Assembly: GCF_000247815.1 (NCBI RefSeq)
Contig: NC_021692.1
Coordinates: 1,513,900 to 1,577,899, forward strand
DNA length: 64,000 nt
Reading direction: 5' to 3'
DNA from: Ficedula albicollis
Taxonomy: Eukaryota; Chordata; Aves; Passeriformes; Muscicapidae
The number at the start of each line of letters is the position of its first letter. Position 1 is the stretch's first letter. The notes below the pieces were generated by a model. It searched no databases. It was not told the DNA's origin and saw only the letters and a program-made list of their open reading frames with translations. The position numbers and the translations under genes are program-made. Shown here one piece after another: positions 1 through 12,176 of the stretch.

Positions 1-23
1 GGGAGCTGGGAAAAGCCCTGCAC

Positions 24-2500
24 TGGCTCGGCTCAGCTCAGCTCGGCTCAGCTCAGCTCAGCTCAGCTCGGCTCGGCTCGGCCTGGCTCGGCTCAGCTCA
101 GCTCGGCTCAGCTCAGCTCAGCTCAGCTCGGCTCGGCTCGGCCTGGCTCGGCTCAGCTCAGCTCGGCTCAGCTCAGCTCAGCTCAGCTCGGCTCGGCTCG
201 GCCTGGCTCGGCTCAGCTCAGCTCGGCTCAGCTCAGCTCAGCTCAGCTCGGCTCGGCTCGGCCTGGCTCGGCTCAGCTCAGCTCGGCTCAGCTCAGCTCA
301 GCTCAGCTCGGCTCGGCTCGGCCTGGCTCGGCTCAGCTCAGCTCGGCTCAGCTCAGCTCAGCTCAGCTCGGCTCGGCTCGGCCTGGCTCGGCTCAGCTCA
401 GCTCGGCTCAGCTCAGCTCAGCTCAGCTCGGCTCGGCTCGGCCTGGCTCGGCTCAGCTCAGCTCGGCTCAGCTCAGCTCAGCTCAGCTCGGCTCGGCTCG
501 GCCTGGCTCGGCTCAGCTCAGCTCGGCTCAGCTCAGCTCAGCTCAGCTCGGCTCGGCTCGGCCTGGCTCGGCTCAGCTCAGCTCGGCTCAGCTCAGCTCA
601 GCTCAGCTCGGCTCGGCTCGGCCTGGCTCGGCTCAGCTCAGCTCGGCTCAGCTCAGCTCAGCTCAGCTCGGCTCGGCTCGGCCTGGCTCGGCTCAGCTCA
701 GCTCGGCTCAGCTCAGCTCAGCTCAGCTCGGCTCGGCTCGGCCTGGCTCGGCTCAGCTCAGCTCGGCTCAGCTCAGCTCAGCTCAGCTCGGCTCGGCTCG
801 GCCTGGCTCGGCTCAGCTCAGCTCGGCTCAGCTCAGCTCAGCTCAGCTCGGCTCGGCTCGGCCTGGCTCGGCTCAGCTCAGCTCGGCTCAGCTCAGCTCA
901 GCTCAGCTCGGCTCGGCTCGGCCTGGCTCGGCTCAGCTCAGCTCGGCTCAGCTCAGCTCAGCTCAGCTCGGCTCGGCTCGGCCTGGCTCGGCTCAGCTCA
1001 GCTCGGCTCAGCTCAGCTCAGCTCAGCTCGGCTCGGCTCGGCCTGGCTCGGCTCAGCTCAGCTCGGCTCAGCTCAGCTCAGCTCAGCTCGGCTCGGCTCG
1101 GCCTGGCTCGGCTCAGCTCAGCTCGGCTCAGCTCAGCTCAGCTCAGCTCGGCTCGGCTCGGCCTGGCTCGGCTCAGCTCAGCTCGGCTCAGCTCAGCTCA
1201 GCTCAGCTCGGCTCGGCTCGGCCTGGCTCGGCTCAGCTCAGCTCGGCTCAGCTCAGCTCAGCTCAGTTCGGCTCAGCTCAGCCCAGCCCAGCTCGGCTTA
1301 GCGCGGCTCAGCTCAGCTCAGCTCAGCCCAGGTCAGCTCAGCTCAGCTCAGCTCAGCTCAGCTCAGCTCAGCTCAGCCCAGCCCAGCCCATCCCAGCCTA
1401 GTTCAGCTCAGCTCAGCCCAGCCCAGCCCAGCTCAGCCCAGCTCAGCCCAGTTCAGTTCAGCTCAGCCCAGTTCAGTTCAGCTCAGCCCAGCTCAGCTCA
1501 GACTAGCCCAGCCCAGCCCAGTTCAGCCCAGCTCAGCCCAGCTCAGTTCAGCTCAGCCCAGTTCAGTTCAGCTCAGCCCAGCTCAGCTCAGACTAGCCCA
1601 GCCCAGCCCAGTTCAGCCCAGCTCAGCCCAGTTCAGTTCAGTTCAGCCCAGCTCAGTTCAGCTCAGCCCAGTTCAGTTCAGCTCAGCGCAGCTCAGCTCA
1701 GCTCAGACCAGCCCAGTTCAGCCCAGCTCAGCCCAGCTCAGCCCAGTTCAGTTCAGCTCAGCCCAGTTCAGTTCAGCTCAGCGCAGCTCAGCTCAGCTCA
1801 GACCAGCCCAGTTCAGCCCAGCTCAGCCCAGCTCAGCCCAGTTCAGTTCAGCTCAGCCCAGCTCAGCTCAGACCAGCCCAGTTCAGCCCAGCTCAGCCCA
1901 GCTCAGCCCAGTTCAGTTCAGCTCAGCCCAGCTCAGCTCAGACCAGCCCAGTTCAGCCCAGCTCAGCCCAGCTCAGCCCAGTTCAGTTCAGCTCAGCCCA
2001 GCTCAGCTCAGACCAGCCCAGTTCAGCCCAGCTCAGCCCAGCTCAGCCCAGTTCAGTTCAGCTCAGCCCAGCTCAGCTCAGACCAGCCCAGTTCAGCCCA
2101 GCTCAGCCCAGCTCAGCCCAGTTCAGTTCAGCTCAGCCCAGCTCAGCTCAGACCAGCCCAGTTCAGCCCAGCTCAGCCCAGCTCAGCCCAGTTCAGTTCA
2201 GCTCAGCCCAGCTCAGCTCAGACCAGCCCAGTTCAGCCCAGCTCAGCCCAGCTCAGCCCAGTTCAGTTCAGCTCAGCCCAGCTCAGCTCAGACCAGCCCA
2301 GTTCAGCCCAGCTCAGCCCAGCTCAGCCCAGTTCAGTTCAGCTCAGCCCAGCTCAGCTCAGACTAGCCCAGTTCAGCCCAGCTCAGCCCAGTTCAGTTCA
2401 GTTCAGCCCAGCTCAGTTCAGCTCAGCCCAGTTCAGTTCAGCTCAGCCCAGCTCAGCTCAGACCAGCCCAGTTCAGCCCAGTTCAGCCCAGCTCAGGGCA
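24..2500. repeat. Pentanucleotide satellite with 60-bp and 70-bp higher-order units
   Basis: The whole stretch is built of 5-bp units of the form GCTCA, GCTCG, GCCCA, GTTCA. From 61 to 1260 a 60-bp block of twelve pentamers repeats twenty times without a single difference. From about 1261 the pentamers become irregular. From about 1850 to 2360 a 70-bp block of fourteen pentamers (marked by GACCAGCCCA) repeats about seven times. The array ends near 2495. It is G-rich on the minus strand, the strand that encodes EPHB2, and is dense in AGCT. It lies about 4.4 kb past the EPHB2 stop. Confidence 0.95.
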
Positions 2501-5500
2501 GCAGGAGCTGCTCCAGGGAAGGGAGCAGGGTCCTGGCTGGGCAGAGGGAGGCTGGCAGCAGCCAGCAGTCCCCGTGGGGCCAGTCCCGAAGGCAGAGCTC
2601 CAAGGATGCAGCCCTGCTGTGCCCCCCGGCCCGTCAGCCCTGCCATGCTCTGCCTCAGCCTGGCCCCGTGCAGGGCTGGCCCTGCAGAGGAGCCCCGGGA
2701 TGGAGCCCAGTCCCCACTGGGACCGCAGCACCAGAGGGGAGCCCTGGGACAGCCACGGTCGCCTGCAGCACACAGACACCCCAGGCAGGGACTGCTGCCC
2801 GTGGAAGGATGACATGGAGAGGAGAAGCTCCCGGCTGCTGCAAAGCACAAATCTCCACTAATCCAGGAAAGGCAGCTCTGAGGGTTTGCCAGAGAGGAGA
2901 GCAGATCCTTCAGGGGGTGTGCAGCTCACAGCGCCCTGTTCTGTACCCTCACAGCCCCCAGGACAAGTGATGCCTCATGGTTCTGCTGAGTCTTACGGGT
3001 TTGGTTTTCCTTTCTCCTTCACATCCCTGGGCTGCAATTCCAGCGAATGTGCTGGTGGCAACAGCTCCAAATGACCCACAAAACAGATTTTAACTTTTTA
3101 CTGCCCACGCACGCTTTGCTTCCTCTGCTCTACCTTGTGACGCTCTGCAGGATTTGAACTCGTCCCTGCCCAACCTGCTCAGCACTCCCATGGGATGGGA
3201 ATCCATCCACAGGCTGACCCTCAGCAGGAGATGGGGAGGGGAGAAGGGAAGGGCTGGGAGGTAGCTCGAAAGGTGGAGGGGAAATGTGAAAATTGCAGCA
3301 AGCTGCCCGGAAAATCTCCCCGTGATGATTTTTGTTAAGTACCCACACATGCACACATGCACATGCACAACAGCATTTCACAGTGTCAATGTCAGCAAGT
3401 GCCTTTCCCCCTTTTCCCCTTGGAATTTTCCATCAGACTCCCATTCTGCAGCAGCACACTGGAGACCCATGACATAAATATGTTATTGTCACTCCAGTGC
3501 CTCTGCCCTCACTCTGCAGCGTGTGCCAGAGGCATTTACAACCAAAGCACTTGACAGGAACTCTGTGCTCCCAGGAAAGCTGAGGGATGCAGAAAACTGC
3601 AGTGTTTTCTGGACCATGTCTATTTTAGTCCAGCTCTCCATTAGTCCTACACAGCCAAACACAGATGTCACAGCCATGTCTGGTACAAACAGATGGGAAG
3701 GTGTTACTTTCAGCACCACCACCACGTGATTTTTGGTCAGAAGAAGAGACAAGGATGTGCTTTCTCTGTCCTGCAGCTGGGGGCTGTGGCACTGGCACCT
3801 GTCCTTCACAGTGGGCTGGGTCTGGCAGGTAGATGTGTCTGAAGCAGCCAGGGGGGACATTCAGTGCATTGAGACAAAAATCCTCCAAATGAAGAAGACC
3901 TGAAGTGCCCTGGGTGGCTCTGGAGGGATGCTGCCAGGGCACTGCTGCTCCTGAGTGCCTGCAGGAATGCAGGGGGTGGCAGAGAACAGTCAGGAATTGT
4001 CTGGGGAGGACAAGTGAGGGGCATCATGTGCTCCTTCCACATGGCTGCCCCATGGGAATGTGCTGGTGAGTTTTGTAGGAAGAGTTCTCGTGGCAGAGCT
4101 CTGGTCAGTGCTGGCTGTGGCTGGGCACTGGCACAGCACCGTCCAGGCAGCTCCTGTGCCTGTGGGACACGGTGACAACTGCTCCTTGTCACAGCACAGC
4201 GCGGGACAGACACCAGGAGAGGCTGCCACACCTCACCTGCAGCTCCTGCTGTCCCTGTGTGCCCTCTGCAACACTTCCTGGGGTTTAGTCAACCCCAGTG
4301 ACCTCTGTCCTTTCAAAGCTGAGCCATCATCTGACCAGGGGTGAGCGCTTTTTGGATGCAAAGGCATCCCGAGGATATTCCAAAGGCATCCCTTTGGATA
4401 CACAGGCTGCACCAGGCTGGATTTAGGGCTCTGCCCACCCAGGTACCACCTGCACAGCCCTGTGCCACCTGCCAGCCACGCAGGGAGGTGCTGGGGCTCA
4501 CAGGGGATGCACTGAGCTCAGCACAGGGACACCCAGCACACACCCATCACACAGAGCTGCAGACCCAGGGCTGGGCTGCAGCAAACACCAACACAACACT
4601 GCTCTGGGGATTTTGGATGAACAGGGGCTGCAGGGACAATTCCTTCACTGAAAGGCCCTGCTGCTGGAGCACAAACCCTGGCACAGGGCAAGAGCTCAGG
4701 AGAGAAGTCTTGCTTGTGCCCTGATGCCACTCACAAGGGCTTTGTTGTTGGATCTGGTCTGGCAGTAGAAAATGCTAGAAGTATTTAATAAATGGCCTCA
4801 TATTTTACAAGCAGTCTGGGGAGATGATGTCTGGCCACAGAGGTCTAGACAGCTTGGGATTTTCACCCACAGCAGACATTTTCCTCTTGGATTCAGCTCC
4901 TGGAAAATGCAGCCAGGCAGCTCCCAGCGAACGTGCCTTCAACAGCCCTGGCTGCCAAAACCAAGAGAGGCCAGGAGTGACACGGCAGGGGCAGACAGGG
5001 GCTTGTGAACAGCAGTCCTGAGGCCACGGCCAGGAGCAGGGTGGGGAAATGCCACATGTGGAGCACTGCAGAGGGTGTGAGCTGGTGCTGTGCAGGGACA
5101 ACAGCCTGGCTCTCACCTGCACCTCCCTGTGCTGGCTGGTGCCATTCACACCCCCCACAGACCTGGTCAGCAACCAAAGAAATCGTTCTCAGTTATTTAT
5201 AAACCCGTTGATTGGTCACTCAGCTTCAGCCACAGCATGCTGGAGAGCTGGGACTGGAGTTTGCTGTCCCAGGTTCTCTTTGATGTGGGGGACTGAGCCT
5301 GAAGCTGCGTCACCCACAAAGGGACAGGGTCCCCAAGGCACAGCTGGCACCTGCAGGGACCATCCCCACCTGCAGATAGCACACCCCCCACCCCAAAATG
5401 CTGTGCCACGAGCTCCTCTGACAGGACTGGGTTTGCCCTGCCTTTCCCTGCACCAATCCAACACCTTCCTCAGCAGCCAGACATTTCCAGAGGGCTCTGA

Positions 5501-5699
5501 AACCAGCTGTGGAGTCATCATTCCCTCACAAAACCCAAACACTCTCCCACCTTTCTCTCCCAACCTCCCTGTGATGCTGCTCACCCCCAAACTGAGCTGT
5601 TTTTTTTTTTCCCTTAGCAAACACCTGGAACCCCAACAGCCACAAACATCTGTGGTGCCACGACCAATTGGAAAGAACAAATAAGCAAACGGGAGGAAA
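2501..5699. other. Intergenic DNA, no gene recognised
   Basis: No open frame here looks like a known protein, and the candidate frames are short and overlap on both strands. No CR1 tail, LTR or tRNA was seen. This is ordinary sequence downstream of EPHB2. Confidence 0.6.
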
Positions 5700-6240
5700 T
5701 GTGCATATAAAAAACCTTTTTCTCCTGTCATATGGTCAATAAGCTGCAATTTTTCCTTCCACAGGGAAGGGATGATATGATGCTTGGAGATGTCATTTCT
5801 TTTTCATTTAAAAAAAAAAAAAAAGCAAACCCAAACCCTCAACCAACTGAAAACTTCCAACCCCAAACTCACAAACTGGTGTTAACAAAACAAGGTAAAA
5901 AGGACAAATCTCCCAACAATGACAACCGAAAAATAAAGGTACACGTCAGCATTTGTAATCAAAAACTACTACATACTGTACTTGGGAAGTCTTCTGGGAA
6001 AAGATCATTGGCATCTAGAAAGGACAGCACTAAAAGTCTGGAGCAATGATATGTGTGAGACACGATGCCACCGGAGGGTGGATGGACGGACCCTTAGGAA
6101 ACTGTCACTCACAAAACTGTTCCATGACAAGAGAAAATAAGAGATGTAAAAAGGATTGGTTCTCCCCATCCCCACCCCACCCCCCCCAGGCATTACAGAT
6201 TCCTTCTCATTTGTTGGAAACAGCCTCCTCTAGTCTTAGT

Positions 6241-6246
6241 TTTATT
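6241..6246 (-). promoter_or_regulatory. Candidate second poly(A) signal
   Basis: AATAAA on the minus strand, about 660 nt after the stop. It lies just downstream, in transcript direction, of a T/A-run palindrome at 6254-6300. Canonical motif only. Confidence 0.35.
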
Positions 6247-6615
6247 TGTTGTGGTTTTTTGTTTTTTTGTTTTTTGTTTTTTTTTTTTTAAAAAAAAAAA
6301 GTCTTCAGCTTTTGAAGAAGTCCATCAGTTTCTGAGATGCACTTGGTTCCACAGCACCAAAAGCTTCAGCTCTCCCCTGGGTCAGCTCAAGGGGCTCTGG
6401 GGAAGGGCCTGGCTCAGCATCCCCAGAGCCCATGGCAGGGAGAGATGTGCTTCTCGTGGCCTCTCCTTGCATTCCTCTTCCTGGAGAAGTCCCACTGCTC
6501 CAGAGGTGCCTGGTCCAGCTGCAGCAGCCTTGTGCAAGAGGAAACATGAAGCTGCTTTTTCTCTTCCTTTGGAGACTCCCATTGGTCTTGGAGCCCTTTT
6601 CAAGAATGCAATTGC

Positions 6616-6621
6616 TTTATT
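6616..6621 (-). promoter_or_regulatory. Candidate proximal poly(A) signal
   Basis: AATAAA is read on the minus strand about 290 nt after the EPHB2 stop, inside AT-rich DNA. Canonical motif only; use not shown. Confidence 0.4.
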
Positions 6622-6905
6622 ATTACTTAAAAATATTTTGTACTTTGCTCGTTTTGTTGTATTTTTTTTTCCAAAATAGTTGTCTTTTTTTTTTTTTTTG
6701 TTGTTCCCTTTTTCCATTGCTTAAATTCTAGAAGCTCTTGGTGACTTCTCATGGCTGAGGACAGGGTGTTCCCTCCTGCTGCTGTGATCCTCAGAGCAGC
6801 TTCCAGTCTCTGGTCTGTGCAGAACACTCAGGACCTGGAGCTTGGACACACAGGGGCAAAGGGGAGCAGGGCCTCAAGGAGGAGGAGTGGGAGGACAGGC
6901 AGCTC

Positions 6906-7150
<245 letters not shown>

Positions 7151-8034
7151 TTCCATGAGAAAGGAGTGTAGGGAGCTGAAATATCCACAGATTTCTTCCA
7201 TGAATGCAACAAACAGATGCAAACCCTTTCAAACTCATTCACTTTTTCTTTATTATTGTCCAATCTGCACTTTCCACCTACCTGCAGCACCCTCAGAGTC
7301 CTGAACCTCGACAGAGAGTGTGAAACCAAATGCCACAGGCTCTGCTCTGCTCTCTGCTTCTGAGCCAATTTGCCTTAATTTTTTTACTCTTGTACTGTTT
7401 TGGATTTTCTTTCATTTTGTGACACACTAACCTGTTTTTTCTACCCCTGGAGACACAGGACAGGGATGTCCTGCCCCTCCTCAGTGTACATCTGACCCCT
7501 GTGTGCAGATGATGCTGTTCTTGATGCTTTTCCTTTGAGCTGGTAAGACCATGAAGTGATGAATATTTGCACTTATCCTTTTGTTAAATCATGGCAAATC
7601 TCATTTTTGCGCAGCTTCTATTTTTTACAGATGTAGACATCTGAGAGAAATAAAAGTTATGCCAAGAGCATGAGTGTGGCTCTCCATATCTCCAGCTGAG
7701 TTTGCTCTCATTTTCCCCTTGGTGAATACAATGAAATCTTCATGAAATCATGAAATCTTCAGATCTTCTTCTTTCCATCAGGGGATGGGAGGCCACTTTA
7801 CCCAAATGTGACTTGAAGGAATTTCAGGTGCCTTTTGTGCTTGAGTGTTAAGAACAGATGTTTAAAGGGAAGAGTGGCAAAAACTTTGCCATGTTTAGAA
7901 CAGAGGTTATTGGGCAAAGAAGGGTAAAGAGGAGCTCCAAAGGGTGGAAAAATTCTTCACTCCTGTCTGTAAACCAGAATAAGACTGTGGCTCTGCACAA
8001 CTGTGTGATTCCAAACTTCTGCCCTGGACATTAA

Positions 8035-8262
8035 ATATTTGATTGGATATTGGGAAGGAATTCTTTGCCTTTGGCCAGGGTGATGAGGCCCAGGGTGCCC
8101 AGAGCAGCTGTGGCTGCCCCTGGATCCCTGGCAGTGCCCAGGGCCAGGCTGGATGGGGCTGGGAGCAGCCCGGGACAGTGGAAGGTGTCTTGGAGCCCAT
8201 GGATTTAAGATGAGCTTTAAGGTCCCTTCCAACTCAAACAGTTCTGTGATTTTTGGAATAAT
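8035..8262 (+). mobile_element. CR1 LINE 3' fragment
   Basis: About 230 bp of CR1 3' end: TTGGGAAGGAATTC, the CTGTGGCTGCCCCTGGATCC block, and a tail of TTTAAGGTCCCTTCCAAC. 5'-truncated, as usual for this family. Confidence 0.85.
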
Positions 8263-9334
8263 TCAGTGTCCCAGATGTCCCAGCCTGCAGACAAACCAGT
8301 GAGAACCCTTTCCTGCAGGTCAGTGTTGGGACCACGTGGATTGGGTGAACTGAGTCAGTTTGCAGGAAACATTCACACTCTGCTGGCTCTCCTAATCTGC
8401 ATGAACCAGCAGCTCCACTGACTCTATCAACTTCTGCAAAGGCCACTGAACATCAGGGGTGGTGCCAAGTCCTGCTACACCACAACTTTCCAAGGAAAAA
8501 GGACCTGGGCTGTCCTCTTTGTTGTACATCCAGCCAAGCAGGTGAGGAATGTGGAATGGAAATTTGCCTAAACTGGTGGGACACGAGCTGAGGATGCTCT
8601 TGGGATTGTGGTGAAGGCTCTTGGACAAGACTTGAGGGACACTAAGGGGCTGGGAGAGGTGGCATTCGAGGGACACTGAGCATGTCTGTGAAAGAACTGC
8701 CAGCATTGCTGGACTGGCTGCATCCTGCTTGCTGTCAGATATTGCAAACAGCAGAACCTGGCAGGGGTGGGCTTGGTCTGATTCCTCTCTTTGGTCAGAG
8801 TTCTTCCCTGCCCTTCAGATTTCATGGACTGTCTCTCTGTTGTATAAATACAGCCAATACTGTGCCAGAGTCATCCCCAGGGCCTTGGGATTGCACTACA
8901 GATGTCCCAAAAGAGTCAGAACTGTCATGGGAACTTCTCAGCAGCAAATAAGAACAAAAAACAAGAGAAGGTCACAGTGGCTGTTTAAGTGAATGGAATA
9001 TGACTAGATTTAAGATCTGGATTTAAGCACCAAATCCAAAAACCTCCCTGGCCACCAGGCTCAGATTCACTGCAGCCTTACAGACAGCTCTAATGCTTGG
9101 CCCTTTCTGAGGGTTTCTACACATACCTGCAGCCAGCCACTAACCTTTCAGCAGAGGCATCAAAGCCCCAAGGGATTTCAAAACCCACCAGAAGAGGGAT
9201 TTCAGCTGCCTGATTTCTCTGAAGAACTAGCTGAGAATGTGTCACTGCAGGATGGTTTTTGTAGATGCAGGACATTTTTGGTGGATGTAGCACAAACTTG
9301 AAACCACCCTCCACAAGAGGATCTTATCAAGGTG

Positions 9335-9608
9335 TCTGAGGGGACGTGGCAGAGGCTGGAGGAGGCTGTGCTCAGCGTGGCAGAGCAATAGGCTGAGAGA
9401 CAATGGGAAGAAACCAGAAAGATCCACCTGAACATGAGGAAGAACAACTTTATTGCGTTGGTGGAAGAGGCTTCCCAGACAGGGTGTGAAATCTCTTCCC
9501 ACAGATCTAATCCTGAGTGAGGAGCTCTAGGAATCCCTGCTGGAGCAGGAAGGTTGGACTGCATCACCTCCAGTGGTCCCTTTCAACTGTGAGCACTGTG
9601 TGATTCTG
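9335..9608 (+). mobile_element. CR1 LINE 3' fragment
   Basis: It carries CACCTGAACATGAGGAAGAA, then CTGGAGCAGGAAGGTTGGAC, and ends with GGTCCCTTTCAACTG and GTGTGATTCTG. The subfamily differs from the neighbouring copy at 8035. Confidence 0.8.
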
Positions 9609-9979
9609 CCTTTCTCAGGCAGAACTTTGCACCATGCTTGTCCCCATCAATGCATCAGCCATCCAAGAGGACTGCAGAGTTCAGAAGTGCTCTGGAGAAC
9701 TGTCTGATGCCAGCCTGAAATCTCAGCCTGTTTCACGTGGGGGTTTGGACACCCGTGCCAGGGATGTTCATTCTCACAGTGATAGTGGGGAGAGGAATCC
9801 TGCAGGTTCAGAGTGACAGATACATGGTCTGGAGACTGAATAAAAAATGGCTCCACAAAGCAACAGTTCTATAAAAGTAAAACTACATCATACAAAAATA
9901 AAATCTAATTCAATACCAATTGATGCAAAACTGCTGGGACTTTCCCTTGTGCTTTGGGACTCAAAACCTGGGCACTTAC

Positions 9980-10135
9980 TCTACAGTCATCTGAGATACT
10001 ACATCAAAGGTGGTGAAACCAGCACTGGCAAAGCTCTCCTTGTACTGGCTCATCTTGATGGCATCCAGCCACTCATCCACAGTGTTGAAGCTGGTGTAAT
10101 CTGGGATTGTGCGGTCAAGGAGGGGGAGGTTCATC
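9980..10135 (-). CDS. EPHB2: EPHB2 exon 15 (kinase-SAM linker and SAM)
   Basis: The exon is 156 bp with donor GA|GTAAGT and a CAG acceptor. It encodes the linker [15 protein letters not shown], then the first SAM helices starting [18 protein letters not shown] and ending VVSQMTVE. The SAM domain mediates weak oligomerisation of Eph receptors. The DAIKMSQY and SAGFTTF wording is the avian form (mammals have EAIKMGQY), which supports a bird source. The residue at the junction with exon 14 is Met, where mammals have Ile and chicken Val, as I recall. Confidence 0.97.
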
Positions 10136-10574
10136 CTGAAACACAGAAATGGGCAGTGACTGACCAAGGGCTGCAAGCACATCTGCTCCTGCAGCCTCCA
10201 GCAGCTGGATCAGCATCACTCACAGCGCAGGCACTGCCCTGGACTGTGGAATTCCACCCAGGAATCACTGTTGTGCCTAGGGAAGGGCTGTGCAGATACC
10301 AGGGAAGCCTTTCTGCATTGGTCCATGCAGGAGAGGCAGGAGCCATCAGAGATGATGGATGCAGCTTTAACTGCTGGCTGCACAAGGGGACGCAGGTCAT
10401 TCTCATACAGGAGCACTGCTGGTGCAACCCACCCAGCCCAGGGAACTCCACACTGCCTCAGGGGGCTTTACCTGCCTCCAGTGCAGTGGGACTGGAACAC
10501 CAGAACAATGCCACTGCCCCAGCATCCCCATGTTCATGAAACCAAGGTGCTCCTCTGGGTCCACGAGCTGCCTG

Positions 10575-10762
10575 TGCTCACCAGAGCTGCCCAAGGAGAG
10601 GGACCTTGACATCTCTGTGGATGCCCCAACCCTGGCAGTGTCCAAGACCAGCTTGGATGGGGCTTGGAGCAACCTGAGATAGTGGAAGGTGTCCCTGCCC
10701 ATGGCAGGGGTGGAATGAGATGGGCTTTAAGGTCTCTTCCACCCCAAATTGGGATTCTATCA
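10575..10762 (+). mobile_element. CR1 LINE 3' fragment
   Basis: Contains GGAGCAACCTGAGATAGTGG and GGTGTCCCTGCCCATGGCAG, then a GGCTTTAAGGTCTCTTCCAC tail, ending in GGGATTCTATC. Confidence 0.85.
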
Positions 10763-10770
10763 TATTTTAA

Positions 10771-10926
10771 TGCTATATAAAGCATTATTGATCCCCATAA
10801 AGGATCAAACACAGGCCAAGCTCTAAAGTAGCTCCTGAGAGGTGCATTTAATGCTATATAAAGCATTATTGATCCCCACAAAGGATCAAACACAGACCAA
10901 GCTCTAAAGTAGCTCCTGAGAGGTGC
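10771..10926. repeat. Tandem duplication, 81-bp unit, two copies
   Basis: The unit beginning TGCTATATAAAGCATTATTG at 10771 recurs at 10852 with only a few substitutions (CATAAAGG/CACAAAGG, AGGCCAAG/AGACCAAG). Confidence 0.85.
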
Positions 10927-11006
10927 TGGGACAGTGCCACCAGGACCCAGAGGACACCAGACCTGTTCAGATGAGCCAAAGAAAAGAGAAGGACAGAGAC
11001 ACATAC

Positions 11007-11200
11007 CCAGAGGAGAGAGGTGCCATGGCTTTCAGGCTGTTGGGATTTCGGATCATTTTATCCAAGGTGTTGACAATCTGCCCAAATTTGGGCCTGTGGT
11101 TTCGGTCCTTCTGCCAACAGTCCAGCATCAGCTGGTGCAGGGCATTGGGGCAGTCCATGGGGGGTGGCAGCCGATAGTCCTGCTCGATGGCATTTATCAC
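11007..11200 (-). CDS. EPHB2: EPHB2 exon 14 (kinase C-lobe end)
   Basis: The exon is 194 bp, with acceptor CTGCAG|GTG and donor GG|GTATGT. It runs from [14 protein letters not shown] through [20 protein letters not shown] to APLSSG. It contains the C-terminal helices of the kinase domain, including the CW...R..RP signature (Cys-Trp and Arg-Pro) shared by tyrosine kinases. The length matches the conserved Eph exon, and the codon split at its end (GG|G) joins exon 15 in frame. Confidence 0.97.
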
Positions 11201-11299
11201 CTGCAGGAGGAGAAGGAGGCATCAGTGCAGCTGGGATAAAACCTACTGAATTCATCATGTGCCTCTCCTTGGATCCTGGGGGTGACTGACACGACTGAT

Positions 11300-12108
<809 letters not shown>

Positions 12109-12130
<22 letters not shown>

Positions 12131-12176
12131 CTGATCCTGCCAGATACCTGTCCTTCAAACCAGGACACTGATCCTG
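12109..12176 (+). repeat. Short direct duplication of the LTR A end
   Basis: The 31 bp starting ACCTGTCCTTCAAACCAGGA and running through the target-site duplication (12109-12139) recur at 12146-12176, so the LTR end and its CTGAT flank occur twice. Confidence 0.85.

Larger units (their letters stand above)
5700..6905 (-). other. EPHB2: Probable EPHB2 3' untranslated region
   Basis: The sequence after the stop is AT-rich, repeat-poor and rich in T and A runs on either strand, as expected of a long vertebrate 3' UTR. On the minus strand AATAAA lies at 6616-6621 (about 290 bases after the stop) and 6241-6246 (about 660 after). Either could be used. The left limit is a guess from the change in base composition, since no transcript is available. 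The block near 5930-6030 reads like conserved UTR, but conservation cannot be judged from one genome. Confidence 0.5.
10136..11006 (-). other. EPHB2: EPHB2 intron 14
   Basis: The intron is 871 bp. It holds a CR1 3' fragment at about 10575-10762 and a two-copy tandem duplication at 10771-10926. Nothing else was recognised. Confidence 0.85.

Noticed and set aside
2473..2970. Overlapping 95-125 codon frames on both strands next to the satellite
   Set aside because: They overlap each other in several frames with no domain, homology or conserved start. They look like chance frames in GC-rich DNA.
9634..10609. Plus-strand 230-codon frame over exon 15
   Set aside because: It is the antisense shadow of EPHB2 exon 15 and flanking intron, and shows no protein features of its own.
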